Of a stretch of 36,232 nt of DNA, positions 24,244-33,159 are shown one piece after another. Both the position numbers and the translations under genes were made by a program. A model generated the notes under the pieces. That model was given only the letters and a program-made list of their open reading frames with translations. It did not search any database and was not told the origin of the DNA. This DNA comes from Alphaproteobacteria bacterium. Lineage in GTDB: Bacteria > Pseudomonadota > Alphaproteobacteria > UBA9655. The stretch lies in the NCBI GenBank assembly GCA_019748065.1, contig JAIEQB010000069.1, positions 1 to 36,232 on the forward strand. The letters are read 5' to 3'. The first letter of the stretch is position 1. Every line of letters begins with the position of its first letter.

Positions 24244-24882
24244 CTACCGACTTTCGGCCAGAAGCAATTTACACGCCAGTGTTCCAAACAAAACTCCTGT
24301 TATTCTTTGAAAAGCCAATGCGACTTTCCGGGATTTAAAAATCAAATCCTTAAAGAGACTCAAAAAGAAAACGTAGAAAAGGTTTACAAAGGTTCCAGAA
24401 ACTATAAATAGTCCTCCTAAAAAGAATAACTGAGACATCACATGCCCTTTGGTTGTATCTACAAATTGGGGTAAAAAAGTTATGAAAAACAAAATAACTT
24501 TTGGGTTAAGCACCGTTGTTAAAATTCCCCCCATGTATGTCTTAAAAGCACTCCCTTTTGAACTTTGATTAACTTTTTGAAAAATACTTTCCTGACTAAA
24601 GAAAGATTTCCATCCAAGATAAGCAAGATATGTGGCTCCCACGAGTTTTAAGATCCAAAAGGCAAGGGGAGAATATTGAAAGATCTCCCCAACTCCAAAG
24701 GCTGTAATAATAACATGAATGACAATTCCAGAACTAATGCCAAAAGCCGCTATGACCCCATATCTTTTGCCTTGGCTAAAAGAGCGACTCGCAATGTAGA
24801 GAACGTCTGCGCCAGGGGTAAGGTTTAAAAGAAGAGTCGCACTCAGGAAGAGGATTATTTGAGAGAGATCTGGAGTTATCAT
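24244..24882 (-). CDS. LysE/RhtB-family amino-acid exporter
   Basis: 212 aa, about six transmembrane helices. The N-terminal LLLNLTPGADVLYIASRSFS matches the family signature (N-x-x-P-G-P/A-x), followed by GIVIHVIITAFGV, LVGATYLAYLGWKSF and VLNPKVILFFITFLPQFVD, all typical of RhtB members that export homoserine, threonine or similar amino acids. AAAGGAA lies 11 nt before the ATG. It is packed between tag and the acetyltransferase gene. Confidence 0.9.
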   Translation of the reverse strand: MITPDLSQIILFLSATLLLNLTPGADVLYIASRSFSQGKRYGVIAAFGISSGIVIHVIITAFGVGEIFQYSPLAFWILKLVGATYLAYLGWKSFFSQESIFQKVNQSSKGSAFKTYMGGILTTVLNPKVILFFITFLPQFVDTTKGHVMSQLFFLGGLFIVSGTFVNLFYVFFLSLFKDLIFKSRKVALAFQRITGVLFGTLACKLLLAESR

Positions 24883-24924
24883 GGGGATCGTTTCCTTTAA
24901 TCAAAGCAATTTTAATGTAGCTTT

Positions 24925-25506
24925 TTACCGCTCATAACGCCAGCATGTCATTTTATGATCATTCACCACTCCAACGGCCTGCAGGTAAGCATAAATGATA
25001 GTTGAACCGACAAAAGTCATGCCTCGTTTTTTCAAGTCCTTGGATATCGCATCGCTCAAAGGTGTGCAACTTGGAACATCTTCAAACCCTTTCCAATGAT
25101 TAATGATGGGCTTTCCTTCCACAAACCCCCATAGATAGCGATCAAAAGAGCCAAATTCTTGTTGAATGCGCAAGTACACCTGGGCATTCTGACGGGCCGC
25201 ATAGATTTTCAAACGATTTCGGATGATTTCTGGGTTGTGGCGTAAAGATTCCAACTCCTCATCACTCATTATGGCAACTTTAGCAGGATCAAAGTTATGA
25301 AAGGCTTTCCGGTATCCTTCACGTTTTTTCAGGACGGTTTCCCAGCTGAGCCCCGCTTGGGCACCTTCAAGAATAAGCATCTCAAACAAATGCTGGTCAT
25401 CATGGGAGGGAACGCCCCATTCATCATCATGATAAGCAGCATAAAATTCTTGGCCTGGCTTTCCCCCAAAGCAACGGATTTTATGATTAATTTCTAGGGC
25501 TTGCAT
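24925..25506 (-). CDS. tag: DNA-3-methyladenine glycosylase I
   Basis: 193 aa. Removes 3-methyladenine from alkylated DNA in base-excision repair. Motifs include YHDDEWGVPSHDDQHLFEML (with the conserved W-G-P/V), LEGAQAGLSWETVLKKREGY and FVGSTIIYAYLQAVGVVNDH. The first Cys (RCFGG) and the C-terminal H-x3-C (HKMTC) form the zinc snap of the Tag family. The stop codon of ada directly abuts this ATG (TAAATG), implying translational coupling of two alkylation-repair genes. Confidence 0.95.
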   Translation of the reverse strand: MQALEINHKIRCFGGKPGQEFYAAYHDDEWGVPSHDDQHLFEMLILEGAQAGLSWETVLKKREGYRKAFHNFDPAKVAIMSDEELESLRHNPEIIRNRLKIYAARQNAQVYLRIQQEFGSFDRYLWGFVEGKPIINHWKGFEDVPSCTPLSDAISKDLKKRGMTFVGSTIIYAYLQAVGVVNDHKMTCWRYER

Positions 25507-26544
25507 TTAGGTTCCTTTTCTTTCATGAGCCAGAAGCCATTTCTTGCGAGGAAGACCACCGTCATACCCTCCCAACTCACCGTTTGAGTTAATCACACGA
25601 TGGCAGGGAATCACAATGGCAAATTGGTTTGCACCATTGGCATTCGCAACGGCCCGAAAAGCAGATGGTTTTCCAATGATAGCCGCAAGTTCAGCATAGG
25701 AACGGGTTTCTCCAAAAGGAATGTTTTGAAGCTCTTCCCATACACGTTTTTGAAAGAGAGATCCCAGAAAATGAAGAGGTGTTTTAAACTCCTTTAGATG
25801 GCCCTCAAAATACTGGCAGAGCTCCTTTTCAATAGAGCGAATAGGCGCAGTAATTCCTGGAAGGATAGCTGATTTTGTCCGCTTCCTTAATCGTTCAACT
25901 TCGCGCTCAAGCCCACGACGATCTACAAATTCTAAAAGATAAAGAGCCTCCTCATCCCCGACGGCAATCATTGGCCCGAGCCTTGTATCCAACCAGGATG
26001 CCTTGAGACTATGATGCTGTCCAAACCGTGTGGGTGCGGCCCCCATAATACGAGAAAAGGCATCTCTGAAGCCACTACTGGACTCATATCCTGCATCAAG
26101 TTGCGCTTCTATCACACTGTCCCCTTCCCTGATTTGTTTCATGGCAATTCCCATGCGTCGAACCCTTGCATATTCAACAAACGTCATCCCAAACCGTTTC
26201 TTAAACTGACGGCGAGCTGTCGATTCATCAACGGACAATTCCTGAAAATCCCTCCACTTCCACCGTTTTTCAGGATTCGCCTCAACCGCATTCACAAGCG
26301 TTGTAACAAGCTCGGAAACTTGATTGGGATGGGATAAGGGGCGGCAGCGCTTACAAGGCCTAAAGGAAGCTAGAAGAGCCTCTTGAGCCGTTTCAAAAAA
26401 TTCGCAATTTTCAAGCTTTGGCTTTCTGGCAGCACATGTTGGACGGCAAAAGACACCCGTACTTTTTACGCCCACATAAAAAATCCCCTCATATTCAGGA
26501 TCTTTATCAAGCAACGCCTGGTAATACTCTTCAGCTTTAATCAT
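25507..26544 (-). CDS. ada: Ada: methylphosphotriester sensor, regulator and O6-methylguanine-DNA methyltransferase
   Basis: 345 aa from the ATG at 26544, chosen for its strong site GAGAGGATAAGA. An ATG 84 bases upstream has none. Zinc-binding Cys33, Cys37, Cys64 and Cys67 (VFCRPTC and FRPCKRC) form the N-Ada domain that takes methyl from phosphotriesters. An AraC-type helix-turn-helix follows (STARRQFKKRFGMTFVEYAR). The C-terminal MGMT domain has the acceptor Cys at about 314 in IPCHRVI. All three activities therefore look intact. The usual Ada box was not found upstream. TATACT, near 26575, may be the -10. Confidence 0.95.
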   Translation of the reverse strand: MIKAEEYYQALLDKDPEYEGIFYVGVKSTGVFCRPTCAARKPKLENCEFFETAQEALLASFRPCKRCRPLSHPNQVSELVTTLVNAVEANPEKRWKWRDFQELSVDESTARRQFKKRFGMTFVEYARVRRMGIAMKQIREGDSVIEAQLDAGYESSSGFRDAFSRIMGAAPTRFGQHHSLKASWLDTRLGPMIAVGDEEALYLLEFVDRRGLEREVERLRKRTKSAILPGITAPIRSIEKELCQYFEGHLKEFKTPLHFLGSLFQKRVWEELQNIPFGETRSYAELAAIIGKPSAFRAVANANGANQFAIVIPCHRVINSNGELGGYDGGLPRKKWLLAHERKGT

Positions 26545-26624
26545 TCTTATCCTCTCTCCATGAGAGTAGTATATTGACTTTAAAAAATGCCATAGCCGAA
26601 ATTCAGGCATGGATTTTTTGCCCC

Positions 26625-28055
26625 TCATTTCTTAAAGTGATTAGCGCCAAAGGCCTTGAATTTGTTCATACTTTCAAAAGTTATCGTCATGCCGTCACGG
26701 TTAAAAAATAAAGTAGGAGACTCAGGATACACAGCCATTTCTGGTAACAGCTGAAATAATGTCCATTCAGACTCCGTATCCTTATGCTGAACCCACTTAA
26801 AAATGAGATGGTCATTTGTAGCAGTCACCGTACAGGTTTTGACTTCTTTTTCACGTGGGGTATCTTCATTTATAAGAGTCCAATATTCACCTTCATAGGA
26901 TTTCAGTACCGCTGGATCAACCCTCATAATTGTTCTTTCAAGCCAAAGAGGTAAGGGCCAATCATACGTATCATAGACACTAAACCGGAGCTCTATTTCT
27001 AAATCACTTCCCTTGTCAGCGTTCGTCATAATAACAATACCCTTTTCACCCACCGTCGTGAAATTTGCGCTGCAGCGCGTACCTGGATTACTTCCGTTAT
27101 GACCAAATGTCTTTTGATCGTTACGAATAAAGAACCCCAACCCAATTAAAGAAATCTCTGCATCAACTTGTGGTGTGATCATTTCTTTAGCCAAACTTTG
27201 ATTGAGAAGTCCTGTTTTATCGCTCTGCAATGACTTTTGAATATTCAAGCCTAATTTTGCTAAATCTGATGGCGTTGTCCACAGACCAGCCGCTGAAAAT
27301 GACGGGTAGCAGTGATATTTCCCAGGAATAGGCTTGCCATCTACCGTATGACTTGTGGCAAAATTCGTCTCCTCTTTAGGAAGGGGACATACAAAGAAAC
27401 TACGTGTCATACCCAGGGGATCAAATACAGCTTTCTGGATATAATCTTTAAAGGAAAGTCCTGTTATATCTTCAATAAGGATTTCAATGATCGTTGTTCC
27501 ACCCCCTGAATAATGAAATTCTCCTGGTTTTATAACCATTTCAACGGCATCATTTTTTGATACAGGCTTATCCCCATTCAAAAACTCAAATATAGTGGGG
27601 AGCTTTTCATCTTCACCATAAGCTTCAACCCCTGAAACTGTAACCCCTCCTGAATGAGATAAAAGCTGACGAAGGGTTAAGAGTTCGTTCTCGCATGGAT
27701 TCTTTTTAGGAACCCTCCAGCGCTTTAGGTAAAAGTTCACCTCCGTTTCTAAATCTACTTTACCTTGTTGAACCAATAACATGAGGCCCACAGCTGCAGT
27801 GACTTTGCTGATGGAACAGGCCTGAAACAAAGTGTTTTCATCAACAGGTTGGTGGGTTTCAACATCAGTGACGCCATATCCCTTGGCCCAAACGACTTTT
27901 CCTTGATTGACAACAGCGATGCTCACACCCGGCACTTTGTAGTAGGCCATTCGTGTCTGTAAGGTCATAGGTTTATCCACTTGACCTTTGATCTTCATAG
28001 GATAGCGGAGTCCGTTAAGGACGGCTGATATTAAAGATTGGGAGGTTTTTTGCAT
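26625..28055 (-). CDS. Serine hydrolase of the beta-lactamase/penicillin-binding-protein-like family
   Basis: 476 aa from the ATG at 28055 (AAGGA 7 nt upstream). An ATG 27 bases earlier lacks a site. The nucleophile motif is SISK in TLFQACSISKVTAAVGLML, the second motif is YSG in HYSGGGTTIIE and the third box is HNG in FGHNGSNPG. This is the pattern of class C-like esterases and D-aminopeptidases rather than true AmpC. The core ends near residue 350, and an added C-terminal domain follows. There is no signal peptide, so it is probably cytoplasmic. It lies between the APH gene and ada, in a region of drug/repair functions. Confidence 0.85.
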   Translation of the reverse strand: MQKTSQSLISAVLNGLRYPMKIKGQVDKPMTLQTRMAYYKVPGVSIAVVNQGKVVWAKGYGVTDVETHQPVDENTLFQACSISKVTAAVGLMLLVQQGKVDLETEVNFYLKRWRVPKKNPCENELLTLRQLLSHSGGVTVSGVEAYGEDEKLPTIFEFLNGDKPVSKNDAVEMVIKPGEFHYSGGGTTIIEILIEDITGLSFKDYIQKAVFDPLGMTRSFFVCPLPKEETNFATSHTVDGKPIPGKYHCYPSFSAAGLWTTPSDLAKLGLNIQKSLQSDKTGLLNQSLAKEMITPQVDAEISLIGLGFFIRNDQKTFGHNGSNPGTRCSANFTTVGEKGIVIMTNADKGSDLEIELRFSVYDTYDWPLPLWLERTIMRVDPAVLKSYEGEYWTLINEDTPREKEVKTCTVTATNDHLIFKWVQHKDTESEWTLFQLLPEMAVYPESPTLFFNRDGMTITFESMNKFKAFGANHFKK

Positions 28056-28084
28056 GATAAAGTCCTTATGTGTCTTAAACAATT

Positions 28085-28110
28085 AAGCTTCGTTTTAGGA
28101 TAAATCAGGT
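28085..28110. repeat. Short sequence shared with 18425-18451, copy B
   Basis: Copy B carries the same 16-base core covering the terminal Asp-Leu-Ser codons and stop of the APH gene. See the copy at 18425 for comparison. Confidence 0.6.
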
Positions 28111-29003
28111 TCGCGCTTATAATCGGATAGAACTTCTTCAAGTGTGCGCCAACTTTGTGCTATTTCGACAGCGTTTGTGTCCGTGAGACCAGCCTCAACG
28201 ATCAAGGCCTTCCATAATGCCCAGCCACGAGCCCGGTCCCATGTCTCGGCATCTAAAGGAAGCATCTTACGAAAGGTTTCTCTACTTTTTCCTTGGAAAA
28301 ATTTCCAAGCGATAACGAGGTCACAAGCAGGATCACCAATACCAAGCCCTCCGAAATCAATGACGGCACTTAGCTTCCCCTCCATGACTAACAGATTTCC
28401 AGCGCTGATATCGCCGTGAACCCAGACAGGCGGAGCCGTCCACGTGGAAGCAAGGGCCCTATCCCATATTGTCGTCACAAGTTCAGTATCGATTTTATCT
28501 CCAAGAATCAGAATAGCTTGCCGGGTTTCAGCATCATAGGTTGAAAGTGATCCACCTCGATAGAAGTTGTGCGGTCCTGCCGTCGGTCCACTGGTGGCAT
28601 CAATTCCTTGCAATGCACTCAAGAATCCGGCCAGCGCAACCGCGAATTGAGAGAGATCGGCAATAGGCTCATTCGATGCAGTTTCTCCTTTAATCCAGCG
28701 ATACACAGACCATCTCCAAGGATACCCTTCACCCGGCTCTCCCATAGCCAAAGGCGCCGGAATGGGAAGGGGCAAGTGTGGCGCCAGTTTCGGCAACCAC
28801 ATTTGTTCCTTTTCCACCTTCATTGCGTACGCTTCAGCACTCGGCATGCGAGCAAGCATCTGCTCACCAAGATGAAAAGTCCGGTTATCCCACCCTCCAA
28901 CAGCAACAGGTTTAATAGGAAGATCAGCCCATTGCGGAAATTGCTTGGCAATCAACCGACGTACGAGCGAGACATCAATATGAACTTTGTCATTGTTAGC
29001 CAT
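28095..29003 (-). CDS. APH-family phosphotransferase (aminoglycoside/macrolide kinase-like)
   Basis: 302 aa. VGGWDNRTFHLGEQMLARMP is the ATP-binding glycine-rich strand plus Lys/Arg region, WVHGDISAGNLLV is the catalytic loop (His-Gly-Asp, Asn) and AVIDFGGLGIGDPACDLVIA W is the Mg-binding motif. It is most like the APH(3'')/macrolide 2'-phosphotransferase branch of PF01636. Base composition is richer in G+C than the genes nearby, which hints at recent transfer. It starts at 29003, head-to-head with the exported acetyltransferase. Its last four codons and 16 flanking bases match those of the Nudix gene at 18435. Confidence 0.85.
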   Translation of the reverse strand: MANNDKVHIDVSLVRRLIAKQFPQWADLPIKPVAVGGWDNRTFHLGEQMLARMPSAEAYAMKVEKEQMWLPKLAPHLPLPIPAPLAMGEPGEGYPWRWSVYRWIKGETASNEPIADLSQFAVALAGFLSALQGIDATSGPTAGPHNFYRGGSLSTYDAETRQAILILGDKIDTELVTTIWDRALASTWTAPPVWVHGDISAGNLLVMEGKLSAVIDFGGLGIGDPACDLVIAWKFFQGKSRETFRKMLPLDAETWDRARGWALWKALIVEAGLTDTNAVEIAQSWRTLEEVLSDYKREPDLS

Positions 29004-29119
29004 TGGTCATAGAGCCTCTTGCTAGAATTTATTGTTATCTCCATCTCTCCATCATTAATTCAGAAATTCACTTGAAAGTCAAAAATTTCATATTTATAAA
29101 AAGACAAAGTATATATTTT

Positions 29120-29992
29120 TTGTTTATTAAAGGAATTTTTCACACGTTTAAAATCCGTCTCTTAAGTTTCATACTTGTTATTGGATTCAATCAGGCTTCT
29201 GCAGTTATCTTGACTTGGGATAATCCTGAACTTGGAACGGGGCTCCATGTGTCCCATCAAGGAGAGGGTTGGGCGGTTCGTGAAACACGAAGTGATGATA
29301 TTGAATTTTACAGGAATCTCCTTGGAAATCATGAGGTTATGAAAACGATGACGTCAGGAAAACCTGTCTCTATGGAAGATATACCGCACCGAGTTACTGG
29401 ATGGGTTGCGAAATTTTCTGACGGAAATCCTACAGGTCGAATGGTTTTAGAGAAAAACGATGAACCTGTTGGATTTGCACATTTAGCTCCTTGTGGAGGG
29501 CCCGGCAAGAGTGAAATTGCTCGTGCTTTAGTCCCTGAAGCTCAAGGTCAAGGGTTAGGAAAGGCGGCATTGGGATTTATTGTAAACGAGTGGGCTCCAG
29601 CCCTCCGGGCGCGCGGATTGGGTTTGGATATTGACCCATCACATCCCACAGTTGAAAAATTTAAATGTTTCGGAGGAGAACCATTGAAGCTCATTTATAC
29701 GACAGCCCGACCTTCCAACACACCCTCCTGGAAATGCTATAAATATTTCGACTTTCACCCCTCTCAGCCAACAGATCAAACCCATCTAATCTCTTGCGAG
29801 ATTTGGGAAGAGTCTCAACATGGACCTTTGGAAGACTTCATTATCAGTAAATATTATTCAGAGACATCACCCAATCGGCTTGAGGTCAATACGCTTTATC
29901 CAATGGTAGATGAAACGGGAACACCTCGAACCCTTAGCTTCGTTGAGAAGTATGAATCATTGCGTTATCACTTTGAAAGAACAGTTGAATAG
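29120..29992 (+). CDS. Exported GNAT-like acetyltransferase
   Basis: About 290 aa. No ATG or GTG exists before the conserved part. TTG at 29120 (or 29072) would give a signal peptide, FKIRLLSFILVIGFNQASA, and an AAAGGA sits oddly inside it. The domain shows VRETRSDDIEFYRN, VGFAHLAPCGGPGKSEIARA and the acetyl-CoA loop EAQGQGLGKAALGFIV (Q-x-x-G-x-G/A), ending with about 90 residues of unknown sequence. Acetyltransferases are cytoplasmic because acetyl-CoA is, so a secreted member points to an effector acting in the host cell or to a start that is misread. Confidence 0.7.
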   Translation: MFIKGIFHTFKIRLLSFILVIGFNQASAVILTWDNPELGTGLHVSHQGEGWAVRETRSDDIEFYRNLLGNHEVMKTMTSGKPVSMEDIPHRVTGWVAKFSDGNPTGRMVLEKNDEPVGFAHLAPCGGPGKSEIARALVPEAQGQGLGKAALGFIVNEWAPALRARGLGLDIDPSHPTVEKFKCFGGEPLKLIYTTARPSNTPSWKCYKYFDFHPSQPTDQTHLISCEIWEESQHGPLEDFIISKYYSETSPNRLEVNTLYPMVDETGTPRTLSFVEKYESLRYHFERTVE

Positions 29993-30026
29993 TGCGTCTC
30001 TTGCAGGTTATATCAATTTTGTGAAT

Positions 30027-31190
30027 TTAAAAAGCACTGATACCCGTCTGGGCTCTGCCTAGAATCAAGGTATGGATATCGTGGGTGCCTTCATAAGTAT
30101 TGACGGATTCAAGATTCATCACATGGCGAATGATGTCATATTCATCGCTCACCCCATTGGCGCCCAGCATGTCCCTGGCCTTACGAGCAATATCAAGGGC
30201 CAGTTGCGTATTATTGCGCTTTAGAAGGGAAATCAATTCAGGAGGGCAACGCTCTTCATCCTTGAGACGTCCCATGCGCAATACGCCCTGTAGACCTAGA
30301 GCAATATCTGTTTGCATGTCTACAAGCTTGGCTTGAATTAATTGGTTGGCTGCAAGAGATTTGCCAAATTGCTGCCTTGCTAAAACGTAACTTCGCGCAA
30401 GATGCCAACAGAACTCGGCCGCTCCAAGGGCTCCCCAAGCAATACCATAACGGGCATTATTAAGGCATGTCATGGCTGCCTTTAAACCAAGTGCCTTTGG
30501 TAAGAGATTTTCTTGAGGTACGAAGACATCATTCATGACAATCTCTCCTGTAGGAGAGGCTCTAAGGCTGAATTTACCCTCAATCTTGGGCGCTGAGAGT
30601 CCTTCCATTCCCTTTTCAAGGATGAAAGCCTTAATCTCGCTCCCTTCTTTAGCCCACACAATAAAAATGTCTGCAATAGGACTATGGGTGATCCAGGTCT
30701 TCGTCCCATTCAGAATCCACCCTTCTCCCGTAGCTTTGGCATGGGTTTCCATGCCCGCTGGGTCAGAACCATGGTTAGGTTCAGTAAGGCCAAAGCAGCC
30801 AACCCATTCTCCCTTGGCAAGGCGCGGGATGTATTTTTGTTTCTGAACCTCACCTCCCAGCTGAAAAATGGCATTCATGACAAGGGACGATTGCACACTG
30901 AGAAGGGAACGGTAGCTGGAGTCAACACGCTCTAGCTCGCGTGCTACAAGACCATAGGTCGTGTAAGAACTTCCTGCGCAGCCATAGCCTTGAATTGTCA
31001 TCCCTAAAAAACCAAGAGCCCCCAACTCTTTAAAAATAGCAAGGTCATAGGTCTCATGACGGTTGGCCTCCAAAATGCGCGGAATTAACTTGTCTTGTGC
31101 ATAGCGTCGTGCCGTCTCTCGAATGAGCTTTTCTTCCTCATTCAGCTGTGTTTCGAAAAGAAAAGGATCATCCCACTGAAATTGACTCAT
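30027..31190 (-). CDS. gcdH: Glutaryl-CoA dehydrogenase
   Basis: 387 aa. FAD-dependent oxidation and decarboxylation of glutaryl-CoA to crotonyl-CoA, in lysine and tryptophan breakdown. It has [18 protein letters not shown] and [18 protein letters not shown] typical of the acyl-CoA dehydrogenase mid domain, and the C-terminal [19 protein letters not shown], in which the Glu of YEGT is the catalytic base and [10 protein letters not shown] is characteristic of the glutaryl-CoA branch. The ATG overlaps the TGA of the ALDH gene by 4 nt (ATGA), so the two are coupled. Confidence 0.93.
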   Translation of the reverse strand: MSQFQWDDPFLFETQLNEEEKLIRETARRYAQDKLIPRILEANRHETYDLAIFKELGALGFLGMTIQGYGCAGSSYTTYGLVARELERVDSSYRSLLSVQSSLVMNAIFQLGGEVQKQKYIPRLAKGEWVGCFGLTEPNHGSDPAGMETHAKATGEGWILNGTKTWITHSPIADIFIVWAKEGSEIKAFILEKGMEGLSAPKIEGKFSLRASPTGEIVMNDVFVPQENLLPKALGLKAAMTCLNNARYGIAWGALGAAEFCWHLARSYVLARQQFGKSLAANQLIQAKLVDMQTDIALGLQGVLRMGRLKDEERCPPELISLLKRNNTQLALDIARKARDMLGANGVSDEYDIIRHVMNLESVNTYEGTHDIHTLILGRAQTGISAF

Positions 31191-32683
31191 TTCTCCACCA
31201 CGTCAAAGTGAATCCCTTGAGCTAGGGGAAGTTCTTTGGAATAATTGATGGTATTAGTGGCCCGTCGCATATAATTTTTCCAGGCATCACTGCCTGATTC
31301 ACGACCACCGCCTGTTTCCTTTTCTCCCCCGAATGCCCCTCCAATTTCTGCGCCACTGGGGCCTATATTCACATTGGCAATACCACAATCACTGCCTCGA
31401 GCTGAAAGAAACGTCTCTGCCTCGCGGATATCATTTGTAAAAATGCAGGAAGAAAGGCCTTGGGGAACATTATTCTGCATCTTTAAGGCTTCCTCAAAAT
31501 CCTCATAAGGAATAACATAAAGGATAGGCGCAAAGGTTTCTTTGCGCACAATTGCTGTTTGCGTTTTCATAGCCACAAGCGCCGGCCGCACATAATAGGC
31601 TTTTGGATATTTTTCTTCTAAGATTCGCTCTCCTCCTTGGACCTGGCCGCCCTGAGAGTGGGCTTCCTTCAAGGCGACTTGCATCTCATCAAAACTCCGT
31701 TGATCAATAAGAGGCCCCACAAGGGTTTTTGCTTCCAGGGGATTCCCCACAGGAACGTTCTGATAAATTTGTGAGAGTCTCTCAAACACCTGATCATAAA
31801 GGGACTTATGGACGATAAGACGCCGTAAGGTGGTGCACCTTTGACCTGCTGTTCCAAGAGCCGAGAACGCAATAGCCCGAATGGCAAGCTCTAGATCGGC
31901 TGATGGGGTGAGGATCATGGCATTATTACCACTGAGCTCAAGGAGAAATTTTCCCAAGCGAGATGCAACAGCATTTGCAACGGCTTTCCCCATAGGGACA
32001 CTCCCCGTCGCTGAGACAAGGGAAATTTTTGGACTTCCAACAAGTGTCTTTCCTAGATCACTGCCACCTACAACTAAGAGAAGAAGATCAAGAGAAGCAT
32101 TAAACTTTTTCAAAGCTTTTTCAAACAAACTTAAAGTCGCAAGGGCGGTCAAAGGTGTCTTTTCCGAGGGTTTCCAAATTACAGAATTGCCACATATGAT
32201 AGCGAGAGCAAAGTTCCAGCACCACACGGCCACGGGAAAGTTAAAAGGAGAAATCACAAGGACCGGCCCCAGAGGATGCCATGTCTCCATCATACGGTGA
32301 CCAGGCCTTTCAGAGACAATAGTCAGACCATAAAGCTGGCGGGAAAGGCCCACAGCAAAGTCACAAGTATCAATCATCTCTTGAACTTCTCCAAGGCCTT
32401 CCTGGAGAATTTTTCCGCTCTCTAGAGTCACAAGTGCCCCAAGGTCTTCCTTATGGACTCTGAGCTCTTCCCCAAAAAGACGGATCAGCTCTCCCCGCTT
32501 GGGAGCGGGGACAAGACACCATTTTTTAAAGGCGTGTTCTGCTTTTTCAATGATCTGTGCCAGTTCTTGAGAGGATGTTTCTTGAACGCTGCTAAGCTCA
32601 CACCCATCAATGGGCGAGACAACCCGAAGGGTGCCATTAGCTGAATGCAGTTTAAACCGCTCCAAAATTTCCTGTGGGTCCAT
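31187..32683 (-). CDS. ALDH7-type aldehyde dehydrogenase (aminoadipate semialdehyde/piperidine-6-carboxylate)
   Basis: 498 aa. [46 protein letters not shown] is the segment that distinguishes ALDH7A1/AmaB-like enzymes from other ALDHs. The catalytic Glu lies in [10 protein letters not shown] (near 247) and Cys in [13 protein letters not shown] (near 281). The product of lysine catabolism, 2-aminoadipate semialdehyde, would be oxidised to aminoadipate, upstream of glutaryl-CoA. GGGAG precedes the ATG. Pairing with gcdH supports lysine degradation as the role, though other genes for that route are not in the window. Confidence 0.9.
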   Translation of the reverse strand: MDPQEILERFKLHSANGTLRVVSPIDGCELSSVQETSSQELAQIIEKAEHAFKKWCLVPAPKRGELIRLFGEELRVHKEDLGALVTLESGKILQEGLGEVQEMIDTCDFAVGLSRQLYGLTIVSERPGHRMMETWHPLGPVLVISPFNFPVAVWCWNFALAIICGNSVIWKPSEKTPLTALATLSLFEKALKKFNASLDLLLLVVGGSDLGKTLVGSPKISLVSATGSVPMGKAVANAVASRLGKFLLELSGNNAMILTPSADLELAIRAIAFSALGTAGQRCTTLRRLIVHKSLYDQVFERLSQIYQNVPVGNPLEAKTLVGPLIDQRSFDEMQVALKEAHSQGGQVQGGERILEEKYPKAYYVRPALVAMKTQTAIVRKETFAPILYVIPYEDFEEALKMQNNVPQGLSSCIFTNDIREAETFLSARGSDCGIANVNIGPSGAEIGGAFGGEKETGGGRESGSDAWKNYMRRATNTINYSKELPLAQGIHFDVVEK

Positions 32684-32745
32684 GATTTTTTCTCCCTTTT
32701 TTTAGTATGCCAGAAGGATGAGAAAATTCAAAACAGTGAATCCAC

Positions 32746-33138
32746 TTAATGAAGAGCCGCACTTTCGTAAGGACTATCTAAAGAAAAAGCAGGAATAAAA
32801 ACCTCAATGTCTTTTCCCGATTTTGTTTTCATATGATAGATTCCTTCCATCATACCAGAAGGCGTTGTTAAGGGAGCACCGCTTGTATAATGATAAGTTG
32901 TCCCAGGAGCAATCCAAGGTTTTTCTCCCACAACTCCTTCGCCTTTAACTTCAGTTGTAATCCCTTTCCCATTCGTAATCCACCAGGTGCGAGCTAAAAG
33001 TTGAACCGTCTCCGCCCCTTGGTTCTCAACCCAAATTTGATAAGCCCATACATAATGGTTATCAAAAGGTAAGGATTGATCCTCCAAAAAAACAGGCTCA
33101 ACGGTTATACAGATGTGATGGGTTGTCTTCGTATACAT
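32746..33138 (-). CDS. apaG: ApaG protein
   Basis: 130 aa, the usual size. Contains YVWAYQIWVENQGAETVQLL ARTWWITNG, then GVVGEKPWIAPGTTYHYTSG and MEGIYHMKTKSG, matching the single ApaG/FBXO3-type beta-sandwich fold. ApaG is implicated in Co2+/Mg2+ tolerance and stress in enterobacteria, and its molecular role is unsettled. AAAGGA lies 5 nt before the ATG. It is 21 bases beyond the penicillin-binding protein gene on the same strand, so it is probably cotranscribed. Confidence 0.95.
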   Translation of the reverse strand: MYTKTTHHICITVEPVFLEDQSLPFDNHYVWAYQIWVENQGAETVQLLARTWWITNGKGITTEVKGEGVVGEKPWIAPGTTYHYTSGAPLTTPSGMMEGIYHMKTKSGKDIEVFIPAFSLDSPYESAALH

Positions 33139-33159
33139 AAGCGTCCTTTTGACTTTAAT

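Noticed and set aside
28569-29012. 147-codon plus-strand frame over the APH gene
   Set aside because: Antisense to a gene with intact kinase motifs. The frame is open only because of the codon bias.
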